A stretch of 64,000 nucleotides of DNA from an uncultured Rhodospirillales bacterium (GCA_913055735.1 CAJXKD010000001.1:186001-250000); one strand, 5' to 3'. Shown: positions 50,182 to 58,678, counted from the stretch's first letter. The notes: generated by a model from the sequence alone, not told the origin. Program-made: numbers and translations.

Positions 50182-50855
50182 GCGAAGAACGTCAGACCCT
50201 CGTCCGCGTGGCGGCGCGCGCGCTTGGCCGCGCCGGCCTCGTTCATGCCTATGGTCATTGCAGCGCCCGTATCGATGCGGACAGCTTCCTCGTTTGCGCC
50301 CCCCGTCCCATGGGGCTGATCGAGCCGGGCGAAGCAGGCGCCGTTGTCCCCGTCGACGGGCCGCTGCCCGACGGCGTTCTCGGCGAGGTGCGCATCCATC
50401 AGCAAATCTACAAGCGCCGTCCCGACGTCGGCGGCATCTGCCGCACCATGCCGCCGCACGCGATGGCGCTGTCCGCCCTCGGTAAGACACCGAAGGCGCG
50501 GCATGGGTTCGGTTCCTACTTCGCGCCCGAACCGCCCTTGTGGGACGACCCGCTGCTGCTGCGCTCGGACGATCAGGCGGCAGCCCTCGCTGATCTTTTC
50601 GGTGACGGGCGCGCCCTCCTCATGCGCGGCAATGGCGCCATCACAGCCGGCGACACGTTGGAGGAAGCGGTCGTGTTCGCGTGGTATCTCAACGACGCGT
50701 GCCGGGTCGAATTGGAAGCGCTCAAGACGGGCCTTGCCGATACCGGGCCATTGTTCACACCGGAACAGGTGAAGGTGCGTGCCGTCGGCACGGGGCGCAT
50801 CTACGAACGGATGTGGGAATACCTCACAGCCGGCGATCCGGAGCTTTCCGCCTAG
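50178..50855 (+). CDS. Class II aldolase/adducin-fold protein lacking zinc histidines
   Basis: The 225-residue protein has the class II aldolase (AraD/FucA) fold: GHCSARIDADSFLV (about 26-39), RIHQQIYKRRPDVGG (about 72-86) and GDTLEEAVVFAWYLNDAC (about 158-175). Family members bind zinc through three histidines and a glutamate. Here Glu70 is kept, but the HTH pair reads Arg89-Thr-Met91 and the NHG histidine reads Asn152 (GNG). It is thus unlikely to work as a classical zinc aldolase. Some relatives decarboxylate dihydroxyphthalate-type aromatics, which would fit the coupled dioxygenase; this is inference. The GTG start overlaps the dioxygenase stop by four bases. Confidence 0.85.
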   Translation: MSEERQTLVRVAARALGRAGLVHAYGHCSARIDADSFLVCAPRPMGLIEPGEAGAVVPVDGPLPDGVLGEVRIHQQIYKRRPDVGGICRTMPPHAMALSALGKTPKARHGFGSYFAPEPPLWDDPLLLRSDDQAAALADLFGDGRALLMRGNGAITAGDTLEEAVVFAWYLNDACRVELEALKTGLADTGPLFTPEQVKVRAVGTGRIYERMWEYLTAGDPELSA

Positions 50856-50892
50856 CGGACCATCCTCCCCTCCTATCCCGATGCACGGGAAA

Positions 50893-50930
50893 AGAAGTTT
50901 GAGCGCTCAAACCAAGAATGCCAAACTTCT
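50893..50930. promoter_or_regulatory. Nested palindromes before the TctCBA operon
   Basis: GTTTGAGCGCTCAAAC (50897-50912) is a perfect 16-base palindrome. It overlaps a larger inverted repeat with nine-base arms AGAAGTTTG (50893-50901) and CAAACTTCT (50922-50930). The site lies about 110 bases before tctC and is a strong operator candidate; the GCGC centre resembles LacI-type operators. Confidence 0.6.
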
Positions 50931-51040
50931 AAAGTAAACCGGTCACAATCACGAAGCGGCGTAAAACGCGCCCACAAAAAGCATGATGACCGGCGTTCCG
51001 ATAGGAACAAACAAGGGACTTCATCAAGGAGGAGATCGTC

Positions 51041-52006
51041 ATGAAACTCATGCGACTTGCCGCGTTCGCCGCGGCACTGCCGATCGTATTCGGCGCAGCC
51101 AGCGCCGCACTCGCCGACTATCCCGAAAAACCGATCAAACTGATCATCCCCTATCGCGCCGGCGGCGGCAGCGACAGCTTGGCGCGCACCATGCAAGCGG
51201 CTATCGAGAAGCACAAGCTGCTGCCCGTGCCGCTGGTCGTTACCAACATCGACGGCGCCGGTGGTGCCATTGCTGCGCGCCGTGTGAAAGACACGAAGCC
51301 GGACGGCTATACCTTCCTACAAATTCACAACGGCTTGTTTTCCATGGTCGCGACCAACAAGCTCGGCTTCGATCTGAGCGAACTGAAGCCGGTTGCGATG
51401 ACGACCCAATCCTGCATTTACGTCGCCGTGCCGAGCACCATGCCGTGGAAATCTTTCGAAGACCTCGTCGCCGATGCCAAGGCCAATCCGGGCAAATTCA
51501 AGGCTTCGGACAATATCGGCGGCATCACGCACTTCTCTTGGCTGCAGATCATGAAAGCCACCGGCACGGAAATTGGTATGGTCCAAGCGGGCGGCACCGC
51601 CAAACGCTTCGCCCAAATGAAAGGTGGCCACACCCACATGGCACAGATGTCGCCCGGCTGGATCAAACGCGGCGGCGATGAGCTGCGCGGCCTCTTGTGG
51701 TTGGGACCGGAGCGTGATCCGGCGGCACCCGATATGCCCACCGCTCTGGAAAAGGGCATCGACGTAACCTCGTGCCTGAACCGCCGGTTCTGGGCGCCCA
51801 AGGACACGCCGCAGGAAGCCGTCGACTATTTCGCCAATCTTTTGAAGCAGGCGATGGCAACCGAAGAGATGAAGGCCTACCACAAGAAAACCGGTAGCCA
51901 CATCGTCATCAAGACCGGCGCCGAAAACGAAAAGGCCATCGAGAAAGAGGTGGCCGGCTTCCGCGCGGTCGCGCCCATGGTGCTAAAAGCGATGGGCATC
52001 AACTAG
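51041..52006 (+). CDS. tctC: Tripartite tricarboxylate transporter solute-binding protein (TctC)
   Basis: TctC/Bug proteins capture organic acids in the periplasm for the TctAB membrane part. The 321-residue protein has a signal peptide cut after ALA near residue 26 and the family start YPEKPIKLIIPYRAGGGSD (about 27-45), then DGAGGAIAARRVKDTKPDGY (about 72-91) and the pyrrolidone-type pocket GITHFSWLQIMK (about 161-172). AGGAGGAGAT precedes the ATG. TctB and TctA follow, with a strong stem-loop after tctC that could keep the binding protein more abundant. Relatives carry citrate, terephthalate or other aromatic and aliphatic acids; the specificity here is open. Confidence 0.94.
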   Translation: MKLMRLAAFAAALPIVFGAASAALADYPEKPIKLIIPYRAGGGSDSLARTMQAAIEKHKLLPVPLVVTNIDGAGGAIAARRVKDTKPDGYTFLQIHNGLFSMVATNKLGFDLSELKPVAMTTQSCIYVAVPSTMPWKSFEDLVADAKANPGKFKASDNIGGITHFSWLQIMKATGTEIGMVQAGGTAKRFAQMKGGHTHMAQMSPGWIKRGGDELRGLLWLGPERDPAAPDMPTALEKGIDVTSCLNRRFWAPKDTPQEAVDYFANLLKQAMATEEMKAYHKKTGSHIVIKTGAENEKAIEKEVAGFRAVAPMVLKAMGIN

Positions 52007-52024
52007 CCTTCCGCTCTCCAACAT

Positions 52025-52064
52025 CCCCGAGGCGGCCGCGCTCGTATCCAAGGCCGCCTCGGGG
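52025..52064 (+). promoter_or_regulatory. Large stem-loop between tctC and tctB
   Basis: CCCCGAGGCGGCC (52025-52037) and GGCCGCCTCGGGG (52052-52064) pair perfectly over 13 bases around a 14-base loop. No T tract follows, so a partial terminator or a 3'-end stabiliser for the tctC message is likely. Confidence 0.7.
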
Positions 52065-52095
52065 CGCTTCCAAATTCTACCAAGAGCTTGGTGCC

Positions 52096-52566
52096 ATGCA
52101 GGAAAACCGGTCCATTCCCGTGATGGACGTCTTGATCGCGGTATTGTTGATCGCAGCTGGCGTCGCGTCCGCCATGTCGGCCCGCCATCTCGGTAAATCG
52201 GTGCTCGAACCCATCGGCCCGGGGGCCTTCCCCCTGGCGGGGTCGTTTCTGTTGATCGCCCTGTCGCTGCTCGTCATTTGGCGCGCCGTCAGGGTCGGCA
52301 CCACCAAGTCCAATGTCGACGAGTTCAAACCCCGGCCTGGAATGGCCGTCTTAGCGCTGGCCCTGACCTGCGCCTATTTCTTGGTCATGCAGCTTGAATG
52401 GCTGTCTTTCCGCTGGGCGACCGTCGGGTATGTGACGCTTCTGACCGCGGCCCTATTCGACTGGCAGCCGCGCAAACTGCCGGCGGCCATCGTTTCCGGC
52501 CTGATCATGGGTTTGGGTCTGACCTATGCCTTCACCCAGGTTCTTTACGTCGACTTGCCGAGTTAG
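52096..52566 (+). CDS. tctB: Tripartite tricarboxylate transporter small membrane subunit (TctB)
   Basis: The 156-residue inner-membrane protein has four hydrophobic segments (about 9-27, 43-62, 82-100, 103-150) and the TctB block LEPIGPGAFPLAGSFLLIAL (about 37-56). It is the small subunit of the secondary tripartite carrier. It begins 90 bases after tctC, beyond a stem-loop, and its stop is five bases before tctA. The sequence is poorly conserved in the family, so the call relies on size, membrane layout and position. Confidence 0.88.
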   Translation: MQENRSIPVMDVLIAVLLIAAGVASAMSARHLGKSVLEPIGPGAFPLAGSFLLIALSLLVIWRAVRVGTTKSNVDEFKPRPGMAVLALALTCAYFLVMQLEWLSFRWATVGYVTLLTAALFDWQPRKLPAAIVSGLIMGLGLTYAFTQVLYVDLPS

Positions 52567-52571
52567 CCGCC

Positions 52572-54074
52572 ATGGAGTTCCTGCTTCCCGCCATCGCTAA
52601 CGTTTTCACCCCCATGCCGTTCCTGATGATGCTGTTGGGGACGACGATCGGTATCGTCGTCGGTGCGATCCCCGGTCTGTCCGGCGGTATGGTCATCGCC
52701 TTGACCCTGCCGCTGACCTTTTTCATGGAGAGCACGCACGCCCTGATCCTGATGGTATCCATGTATGTCGGCTCCACCAGTGGCGGACTGATCTCGGCAA
52801 CGTTGATGCGTATGCCGGGTACGCCCGCGGCGCTGATGACCATCCTCGACGGCTTTCCCATGGCCAAAAGGGGGCAGCCGGGCCGCGCTCTTGGCTTCGG
52901 GATCATGGCATCGTTTGCCGGCGGCATGGTCTCTTGGCTGTTCCTCGCGCTTCTGTCACCACCGCTCGCCGAGATCGCCGTCCGTTTCGGGCCCTATGAA
53001 ATTTTCTCCATGACCTTGGTCGCCCTGATGCTTATTTCGGCGGTCAGCGCAGGATCGATGATCAAAGGGCTGCTGTCCGGCTTTCTCGGCATCCTCGTTT
53101 CCATGGTCGGGGTCGATCCGTCCTCCGGGGCCTTGCGGCTCACCTTCGGCGTTCCCGACCTCGAAACGGGCTTCCGCCTGCTGCCGGTGATCCTCGGCAT
53201 GCTGGTGATGAGCCAAGTCATCGGCGACATCGTGAACATCAACCAGCCCATCGAGCGGGTGCAGACGAGCTTCCGCTCCATGTTCATGTCCATGAACGAT
53301 CTGCGCCGCCAATGGACCAACATTCTGCGCTCGTCGCTCATCGGCACCTGGATCGGCATCCTGCCAGGGATCGGCGGCACCACGGCGGCCATCGCCTCCT
53401 ACACGACGGCGCGCAATTTCTCCAAGACGCCGGAGAAATTCGGCACCGGCACCGAGGACGGCATTGTCGCCGCCGAAACCGCCAACAACGCCGCCGTCAA
53501 CGGCGCACTGGTGCCGCTGATCACCCTCGGTATTCCCGGCAGCGTCATCGATGTGCTGTTGCTCGGCGCGCTGATCATTCACAACCTCACGCCGGGCCCG
53601 TTGCTGTTCCAGGATTCGCCCGAAGTCGCCTACGGCATCATCGCCGGGGCCCTGGTGGCGAACGTTTTCATGTTCATCTTCATGATCCTGGGGACGCCGA
53701 TCATCGCGCGGCTGATGTACGTATCGCGGGCCTATTTGATCCCGCCGATCATCGTATTCTGCGTTATAGGCGCCTTCGCACAGGGCAACCGGCTATTCGA
53801 CGTATGGATCATGCTCGCCTTCGGCGTGCTCGGTTTCCTGATGATGAAGGCCAAGATTCCCACCGGTCCGTTCGTCATCGGCTACATTCTCGCGCCCATC
53901 GCCGAGACACAATTGCGGTCCGGTTTGATGGTGTACGATTCCAGTTTCCTTCCCTTACTCACCCGGCCGGTGTCGGCGGCGTTTCTGGTTATCGCCGTCC
54001 TAACCCTGTTCTGGCCGTTCCTGATGAAAAGGCGTAAAGCGCCCACCGCCCCCGCCCACCTAGAAGACGAGTAG
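52572..54074 (+). CDS. tctA: Tripartite tricarboxylate transporter large permease (TctA)
   Basis: TctA is the large channel subunit that moves an organic acid with an ion across the inner membrane. The 500-residue protein has about eleven or twelve hydrophobic segments and the family motif GAIPGLSGGMVIALTLPLTF (about 31-50), a second copy of the same kind, GILPGIGGTTAAIASYTTAR (about 261-280), and AAETANNAAVNGALVPLITL (about 300-319). The ATG at 52572 opens the first helix; the frame is open upstream but overlaps tctB. A mandelate-racemase-like gene follows four bases later and is in the same operon. Confidence 0.95.
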   Translation: MEFLLPAIANVFTPMPFLMMLLGTTIGIVVGAIPGLSGGMVIALTLPLTFFMESTHALILMVSMYVGSTSGGLISATLMRMPGTPAALMTILDGFPMAKRGQPGRALGFGIMASFAGGMVSWLFLALLSPPLAEIAVRFGPYEIFSMTLVALMLISAVSAGSMIKGLLSGFLGILVSMVGVDPSSGALRLTFGVPDLETGFRLLPVILGMLVMSQVIGDIVNINQPIERVQTSFRSMFMSMNDLRRQWTNILRSSLIGTWIGILPGIGGTTAAIASYTTARNFSKTPEKFGTGTEDGIVAAETANNAAVNGALVPLITLGIPGSVIDVLLLGALIIHNLTPGPLLFQDSPEVAYGIIAGALVANVFMFIFMILGTPIIARLMYVSRAYLIPPIIVFCVIGAFAQGNRLFDVWIMLAFGVLGFLMMKAKIPTGPFVIGYILAPIAETQLRSGLMVYDSSFLPLLTRPVSAAFLVIAVLTLFWPFLMKRRKAPTAPAHLEDE

Positions 54075-54078
54075 TCCC

Positions 54079-55206
54079 ATGAAAATCCGCAAAGTCGAAG
54101 CAACTCGGGTCGATGTCCCCATCGCTGTGACCGTTCTCGGTCTCGACAAGAAAACTTCCATGAGCGTCTGCTTGGTGGAAATCGAAACCGACGAAGGCCA
54201 CACCGGCTGGGGGCTAACGTCCATCACCAGCCCCACGGTAGTCGCCGCGGCGGTCAATTCGGAATGCGCGCCGGTGCTCATCGGCGAAGACCCCATGGAT
54301 ACAGAAAAGCTATGGGACAAGCTTTACTGGACGTTGAGCCCGCGCGGCCAGACGGGTTTCGGTCTGCACGCCATCGCCGCCATCGATCTGGCGCTATGGG
54401 ATATCAAGGGCAAGGCGCTCGGTGAGCCGGTATGGCGGCTCCTAGGGGGTGCACGCTCGCGCGTACCTCTGTATGCCACCTTCGGATTTCCCATTTTCGA
54501 CCGCGATCAGATCGGCGAAGCCGCGAAACTGTGGGTCGAAAACGGTTTCACGCGTCTGAAGATGACGGTCGGCGACGGTGCACTGAAACGCCGCGATGAA
54601 CCCCGCTTCATTCCCGACGTGATCGCCGAGGATCTGGAACGCGTGCGCCGCGTGCGCACCGCCGTCGGCGACGAGATCGGTCTCTATGTCGACGGCAACT
54701 GCAACCTCGACCCGTTCCATGCCAAGGAAATCGCCAAGGGAATGGAAGAGTTCGACATCTCGTTTTTCGAAGAACCGATCACGCAGAACGATGCCTTGCA
54801 GATGGCCGATCTTCGCCGCCACACGTCGATCCCCCTGGCATGTGGCCAAAATGAAGGTCTTGCCTTCCGCTTCCGCGATCTGCTGATTGCCGGGTCCGTG
54901 GACGTGGTGCAGCCCAACGTCGCCATTACCGGCGGCTTCACCCAATGCGTTAAGATCGCGGGGATGGCGCAGGCCTTCAATGTCGGTATCGACAATGGCG
55001 GCGCTTGGCAATTCCACAACATGCATCTGCACGCCGGGCTTGCCAATGGCGGCATGGTCGAAATGCACTATCTCGCCCATGAGCTCTATAAGACCCTCTA
55101 TACGGGACTGCCGGAGCCGGACAATGGCTGGCTCGATCTTCCCGCCGAACCGGGCCTCGGCTTCGAGCCAAAGCGGGACGTGATCAGGGAATTGGGCGTC
55201 AAATAG
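54079..55206 (+). CDS. Mandelate racemase/muconate lactonizing enzyme family protein
   Basis: The 375-residue cytoplasmic enzyme belongs to the enolase superfamily, which abstracts a proton alpha to a carboxylate. The N-terminal capping domain spans about 1-125 and the barrel 130-360. The metal ligands are Asp in YVDGNCNLD (near 204), Glu in FFEEPI (near 231) and Glu in GQNEG (near 258). In the place of the KxK acid/base pair it has LKMT (second Lys replaced by Thr), and the aspartate of the His-Asp dyad is Asn in QPNVAITGG. The His in QFHNMHLH may still act. It follows tctA by four bases, so it likely works on the imported acid, as dehydratase or cycloisomerase. The reaction is unknown. Confidence 0.92.
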   Translation: MKIRKVEATRVDVPIAVTVLGLDKKTSMSVCLVEIETDEGHTGWGLTSITSPTVVAAAVNSECAPVLIGEDPMDTEKLWDKLYWTLSPRGQTGFGLHAIAAIDLALWDIKGKALGEPVWRLLGGARSRVPLYATFGFPIFDRDQIGEAAKLWVENGFTRLKMTVGDGALKRRDEPRFIPDVIAEDLERVRRVRTAVGDEIGLYVDGNCNLDPFHAKEIAKGMEEFDISFFEEPITQNDALQMADLRRHTSIPLACGQNEGLAFRFRDLLIAGSVDVVQPNVAITGGFTQCVKIAGMAQAFNVGIDNGGAWQFHNMHLHAGLANGGMVEMHYLAHELYKTLYTGLPEPDNGWLDLPAEPGLGFEPKRDVIRELGVK

Positions 55207-55221
55207 CGGGAAAGAAGTTCG

Positions 55222-57105
55222 CTACTTCTTGGCGTCGACGATGGGAAAATCGCGTATCCGCCTGACGAACATGTCGACAAGCTTCCGCATCACGGGGTCG
55301 ACCTTGCCGAGCCGCTCGAGACGGGCCTGAAGGTCTTGATGCGGCACGATGGTGAGCTGCGTTTCTTTCACCGCTTTGGCCGACGCCATACGCGGTTGTG
55401 AATCGATTAAAGCCATTTCGCCGACGACGCTGCCGGGCCCGGCCCGGGCGACGACGACTTCGTGGCCGCCCGCCATTCGGATGATCGTGACCTCACCCGA
55501 CACCACCAGATAGGCGTTGTCTCCGTCGTCACCCTCGTGAAACAAATAAGTCCCTGCCTCGACGGTAAGGCGGTCGAGCGGTTCCGGCTGTGCCGACGCG
55601 CCCTTCTCGGAGGACTTGGGCTTGGTTTTCGATGGGGTCGGCTGCTTACCGGTCTGAAAGACCATCAGAAGGTCATAGATTTTTTTGGCAAACCGGCGGC
55701 GCCATTCTTCAGGCAAATTGGTCGCCAAGAGCCGGTCGCGGAGAACGGCCGCAGTACGGACGACTTCGACGTTGTCAGCGCCGTGATCGACCAAATCGGC
55801 AACAGTCTGCATACCGTCAACGACATGGGCCAGACGGGCGATGACATGTTTCTGGTATTTCTCGCCGAAATCGGTACTCGCCAAGTCGATGAGATAGTTA
55901 AACTTGGCTGCCTCCGTCGGCAGCAGAATGATCATCTCGTCGATCGCCTTTTCGGAGCTTTCGTCTTCGTTCTCCCCCTTGAATAGACTTTTGGCGCGCA
56001 GCGTCACCGCTTCGCACAAGGAGCCGCTTTTCGACGTCGCCCGTCCCCGGAAGATCTCGGCAACCAGTTCCGTGAAGGCCTTGCGCTCCTCGACCATTTC
56101 TTCGGTTCGGGTGAGCTTCTTGATACCGCTCAGTTCACGCGTTAGGCGCTCGGTGATGGTTGCGCGAGTCAGCGGCATCTCCTTGGCTTTGAGCAAGCGA
56201 GTCATGCGCTCCAACGTCGAATTGGATCCCGTGCTTAGCTCAAAGGTCCCAACGATAATTTGCGCGAGGGTTTTCAACGCCTGTCCAAGGTTGCGTTGAA
56301 ACCCAAGGACATCCTGCACCGCTTCGGAACCGTCGAATATCTCGGCGACAATTCCGTCGACTACGCTGAGGTCATCCTCCTCCGCCGCCATCTCGGCGAT
56401 ATCCAACAGGAAATCGAGCCGACCGACCCAATCTCGGGTCCCCTCGAGCGCCTTGGCCAGGGCTACGCGAACCGCATCCTGTTTTTTTGCTTCCTCGGCC
56501 TTGAGTTCCTTGTCGAGGAAGGTGGCGAGCCCTGCCAGGCCGGTCTTCTTCAAAACTTTGGTGGCATCCGCCGGGAGTTTGACGGCTGCCGCCCGTTTCG
56601 AGAGCGCATGCGCATTCTTTTCCAGAAAATCGACACGGTCATTCAGTTTGGCCTTACCGTTCCTGGATTGGAGATTGGCCGCGAACCTGACCGCCTGAAT
56701 AAAGAGCTCATCGTTGCGCATCAGGTTGCGCAGATGGGCATCACTATGGATAAGCTCAAACGCGGTGATCGGAAATGTATCGAGATGTTTACGCAGCAGC
56801 CGCCCGATGGTCTTGCGCGCATCGAATTCGTAGAAGTCGCCGATTTTCTTGCAATAAGGGGCGTCGTCCACCGGTGTGATGGTCGTGACATCCTTATCGT
56901 TCTTCTTCGCGTCTTCTTGCCAGATCAGGATTTCCCGCTTCTGGCCGCGTTCCTCCGTGACCTTGGCGGCATCGAACTTGCCGCTGGAAAGGAGGTTTTT
57001 CGCTTCGCCGATGGCACGCAACTTGGTCGCGGAATCGGTAAAAACCGTCCATCGACCGTCATTCAAAACGTGAATGTCGAACTTTACGTCGGCAGACGGT
57101 CTCAA
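55222..57105 (-). CDS. Cyclic nucleotide-binding domain protein with unrecognised N-terminus
   Basis: The 627-residue protein ends in a CRP-type cyclic-nucleotide-binding domain (about 515-610): GTYLFHEGDDGDNAYLVVSG, then the phosphate-binding cassette GEMALIDSQPRMASAKA. No DNA-binding helix-turn-helix follows, unlike CRP. The first 500 residues are mostly helical, highly charged and not recognised; 325-400 and 190-215 look like coiled coils. A lysine- and serine-rich linker (about 488-512) joins the parts. No membrane helix is seen. The only well-placed start is the TTG at 57105, six bases after GGGGGA; no ATG occurs for about 130 codons. It may be a cyclic-nucleotide-controlled scaffold or effector. 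It is convergent with the racemase-family gene. Confidence 0.85.
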   Translation of the reverse strand: MRPSADVKFDIHVLNDGRWTVFTDSATKLRAIGEAKNLLSSGKFDAAKVTEERGQKREILIWQEDAKKNDKDVTTITPVDDAPYCKKIGDFYEFDARKTIGRLLRKHLDTFPITAFELIHSDAHLRNLMRNDELFIQAVRFAANLQSRNGKAKLNDRVDFLEKNAHALSKRAAAVKLPADATKVLKKTGLAGLATFLDKELKAEEAKKQDAVRVALAKALEGTRDWVGRLDFLLDIAEMAAEEDDLSVVDGIVAEIFDGSEAVQDVLGFQRNLGQALKTLAQIIVGTFELSTGSNSTLERMTRLLKAKEMPLTRATITERLTRELSGIKKLTRTEEMVEERKAFTELVAEIFRGRATSKSGSLCEAVTLRAKSLFKGENEDESSEKAIDEMIILLPTEAAKFNYLIDLASTDFGEKYQKHVIARLAHVVDGMQTVADLVDHGADNVEVVRTAAVLRDRLLATNLPEEWRRRFAKKIYDLLMVFQTGKQPTPSKTKPKSSEKGASAQPEPLDRLTVEAGTYLFHEGDDGDNAYLVVSGEVTIIRMAGGHEVVVARAGPGSVVGEMALIDSQPRMASAKAVKETQLTIVPHQDLQARLERLGKVDPVMRKLVDMFVRRIRDFPIVDAKK

Positions 57106-57256
57106 CGCTTCCCCCGAAGCAATTTAATAAACAAGAGATTCAGACGGAAAATCAGCGGCGATCCTACATATGAGGCTTTAATGGAGGGTTTCCAGGTGGC
57201 CGAATACCCGATATCAAAAGGCCTGGAATTCGAGGCAAAAACCGGAGGAAACCGCC

Positions 57257-57922
57257 ATGGCCGCGCACACGATCACGGAGCCGATCAAGGAAATCGTCTA
57301 TTTCGGCGACCCCATGTGCTCCTGGTGTTGGGGGTTTTCCCCGGTAATCCGCGAAATCGACGCTCAATACCGGGACATGGCGCCGCTCAGGATCGTCGTC
57401 GGGGGCCTCCATGCGGGTGATACGGAGCCCATGAGCGATGCCTATAAGGCAACCATCCGGCACCATTGGGAGGACGTAAACAAGGCCACTGGCGCGACGT
57501 TCGATTACAGCTTCTTCGACCGTGAAGGCTTCGTCCTCGATACCGAGCCCGCTTGCCGGGCCGCTGTGACGGTGCGGGAAATGGCCCCTGAAAAAACCCT
57601 CGAGTTCTACGAATCCGTGAGCCGCAGTTTCTACTCGGAGAACAAGGACACCACCGACATCGAAACCTTCAAGGCGTTGGCTATCGAGGCGGATCTGGAT
57701 GCAGAGGAATTCGCTGCCCGGTTCACCTCGCCGGATATGCAGGCCGCGACCCAAAACGATTTCCGTTTTTGCCAGGGTCTCGGCGTTTCGGGTTTTCCGA
57801 CCGTGGTGGTGCGCGAAAACGATAGCCTTGCACTCCTGACCGCCGGATATCGTCCCTTCGAAGTCCTACAGCCGGCCATCGACGGCTGGCTCGCCAACGG
57901 ACTCGAAGCCCAGAGCGCCTAG
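57257..57922 (+). CDS. DsbA/FrnE family thioredoxin-fold protein
   Basis: The 221-residue protein lacks a signal peptide and belongs to the cytoplasmic DsbA branch (FrnE/2-hydroxychromene-2-carboxylate isomerase-like). The active-site motif CSWCWGF lies at residues 21-27, with the expected cis-proline in SGFPTVVV (about 184-191). An all-helical insert fills residues 62-165. FrnE proteins act as disulfide isomerases in stress or in polyketide pathways. GGAGGAAA precedes the ATG. The gene is divergent from the cyclic-nucleotide-binding gene and upstream of a GST gene. Which substrate it reduces is unknown. Confidence 0.9.
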   Translation: MAAHTITEPIKEIVYFGDPMCSWCWGFSPVIREIDAQYRDMAPLRIVVGGLHAGDTEPMSDAYKATIRHHWEDVNKATGATFDYSFFDREGFVLDTEPACRAAVTVREMAPEKTLEFYESVSRSFYSENKDTTDIETFKALAIEADLDAEEFAARFTSPDMQAATQNDFRFCQGLGVSGFPTVVVRENDSLALLTAGYRPFEVLQPAIDGWLANGLEAQSA

Positions 57923-57948
57923 GTTATAAAAATGCCTCTGCTGCCACA

Positions 57949-57972
57949 CTACTGACAGAATGCTGTCAGTAG
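57949..57972. promoter_or_regulatory. Operator upstream of the GST gene
   Basis: Perfect ten-base arms CTACTGACAG and CTGTCAGTAG around AATG. It lies 52 bases before the GST start, and a related sequence precedes the WYL regulator gene, so that regulator probably binds both. Confidence 0.65.
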
Positions 57973-58023
57973 GGGGCTGATATGACAGACCCACGTTAAT
58001 TTTGAAAACGGAGGAGTCCTGTC

Positions 58024-58644
58024 ATGTATGTTTTGTATCACCATCCCTTCTCGCAACATGTCCGCCGCGTCGTTGCCCTGATGGCCGAAGCCGGCATCGA
58101 TTACGACATTCGGCCGGTCGATTTGGCGGCCGGCGAGCACATGTCGCCCGCCTATCTGAAGATCAATCCCAATCACCAGATACCGACGCTCCTGGACGGT
58201 GACGTCAAAATCCATGAATCCAACGCCATTCTTAGGTACCTCGCGGCAAAGCATCACTTGGACGACTGGTATCCGACGGATCTCGCCCGCCGCGCCGCCG
58301 TCGAGCAGTGGCTCGACTGGGGCCAATGCCGATTAGGGCCGGCGGTTGTCGACATCGTGTTCAATAAGGTCTTCGCGGGCGAGCGCGGCGATAAATCGGC
58401 GATCGAGCGCGGCGAGGCGAAGCTTGCCGAATTGGGCCCAATCCTGGAGGCGGGCCTCCGGCGCACCCCTTACTTGACCGGCGACCAGCCAACGATCGCG
58501 GATCTGGCCATATGGTCGAACCTGTTCCACCTAACCCTCGCCGATGCCGACCCCAAGTCCCCCAACATCACGGCCTGGTTGGGTCGGATGATGGCGCGCA
58601 AAGGCGTTCAACAGGCTTTGCCGCCCCGTCCCGCCGCGGCGTAA
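58024..58644 (+). CDS. Glutathione S-transferase family protein
   Basis: The 206-residue cytosolic protein has the N-terminal thioredoxin-like domain (YHHPFSQHVRRVVALMAEAG at 5-24, cis-proline in HQIPTLLDG and ESNAILRYLA at about 65-74) and a helical C-terminal domain with the capping motif LTGDQPTIADLAIWS (about 151-165). It is of normal length. The promoter region carries a strong inverted repeat, and the gene is followed by a WYL-type regulator whose own promoter has a similar half-site. It probably detoxifies an electrophile sensed by that regulator. A GGAG ribosome site precedes the ATG. Confidence 0.93.
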   Translation: MYVLYHHPFSQHVRRVVALMAEAGIDYDIRPVDLAAGEHMSPAYLKINPNHQIPTLLDGDVKIHESNAILRYLAAKHHLDDWYPTDLARRAAVEQWLDWGQCRLGPAVVDIVFNKVFAGERGDKSAIERGEAKLAELGPILEAGLRRTPYLTGDQPTIADLAIWSNLFHLTLADADPKSPNITAWLGRMMARKGVQQALPPRPAAA

Positions 58645-58678
58645 TCAAACCGGACGCCGCATGGACAAGCCGCCCTTC

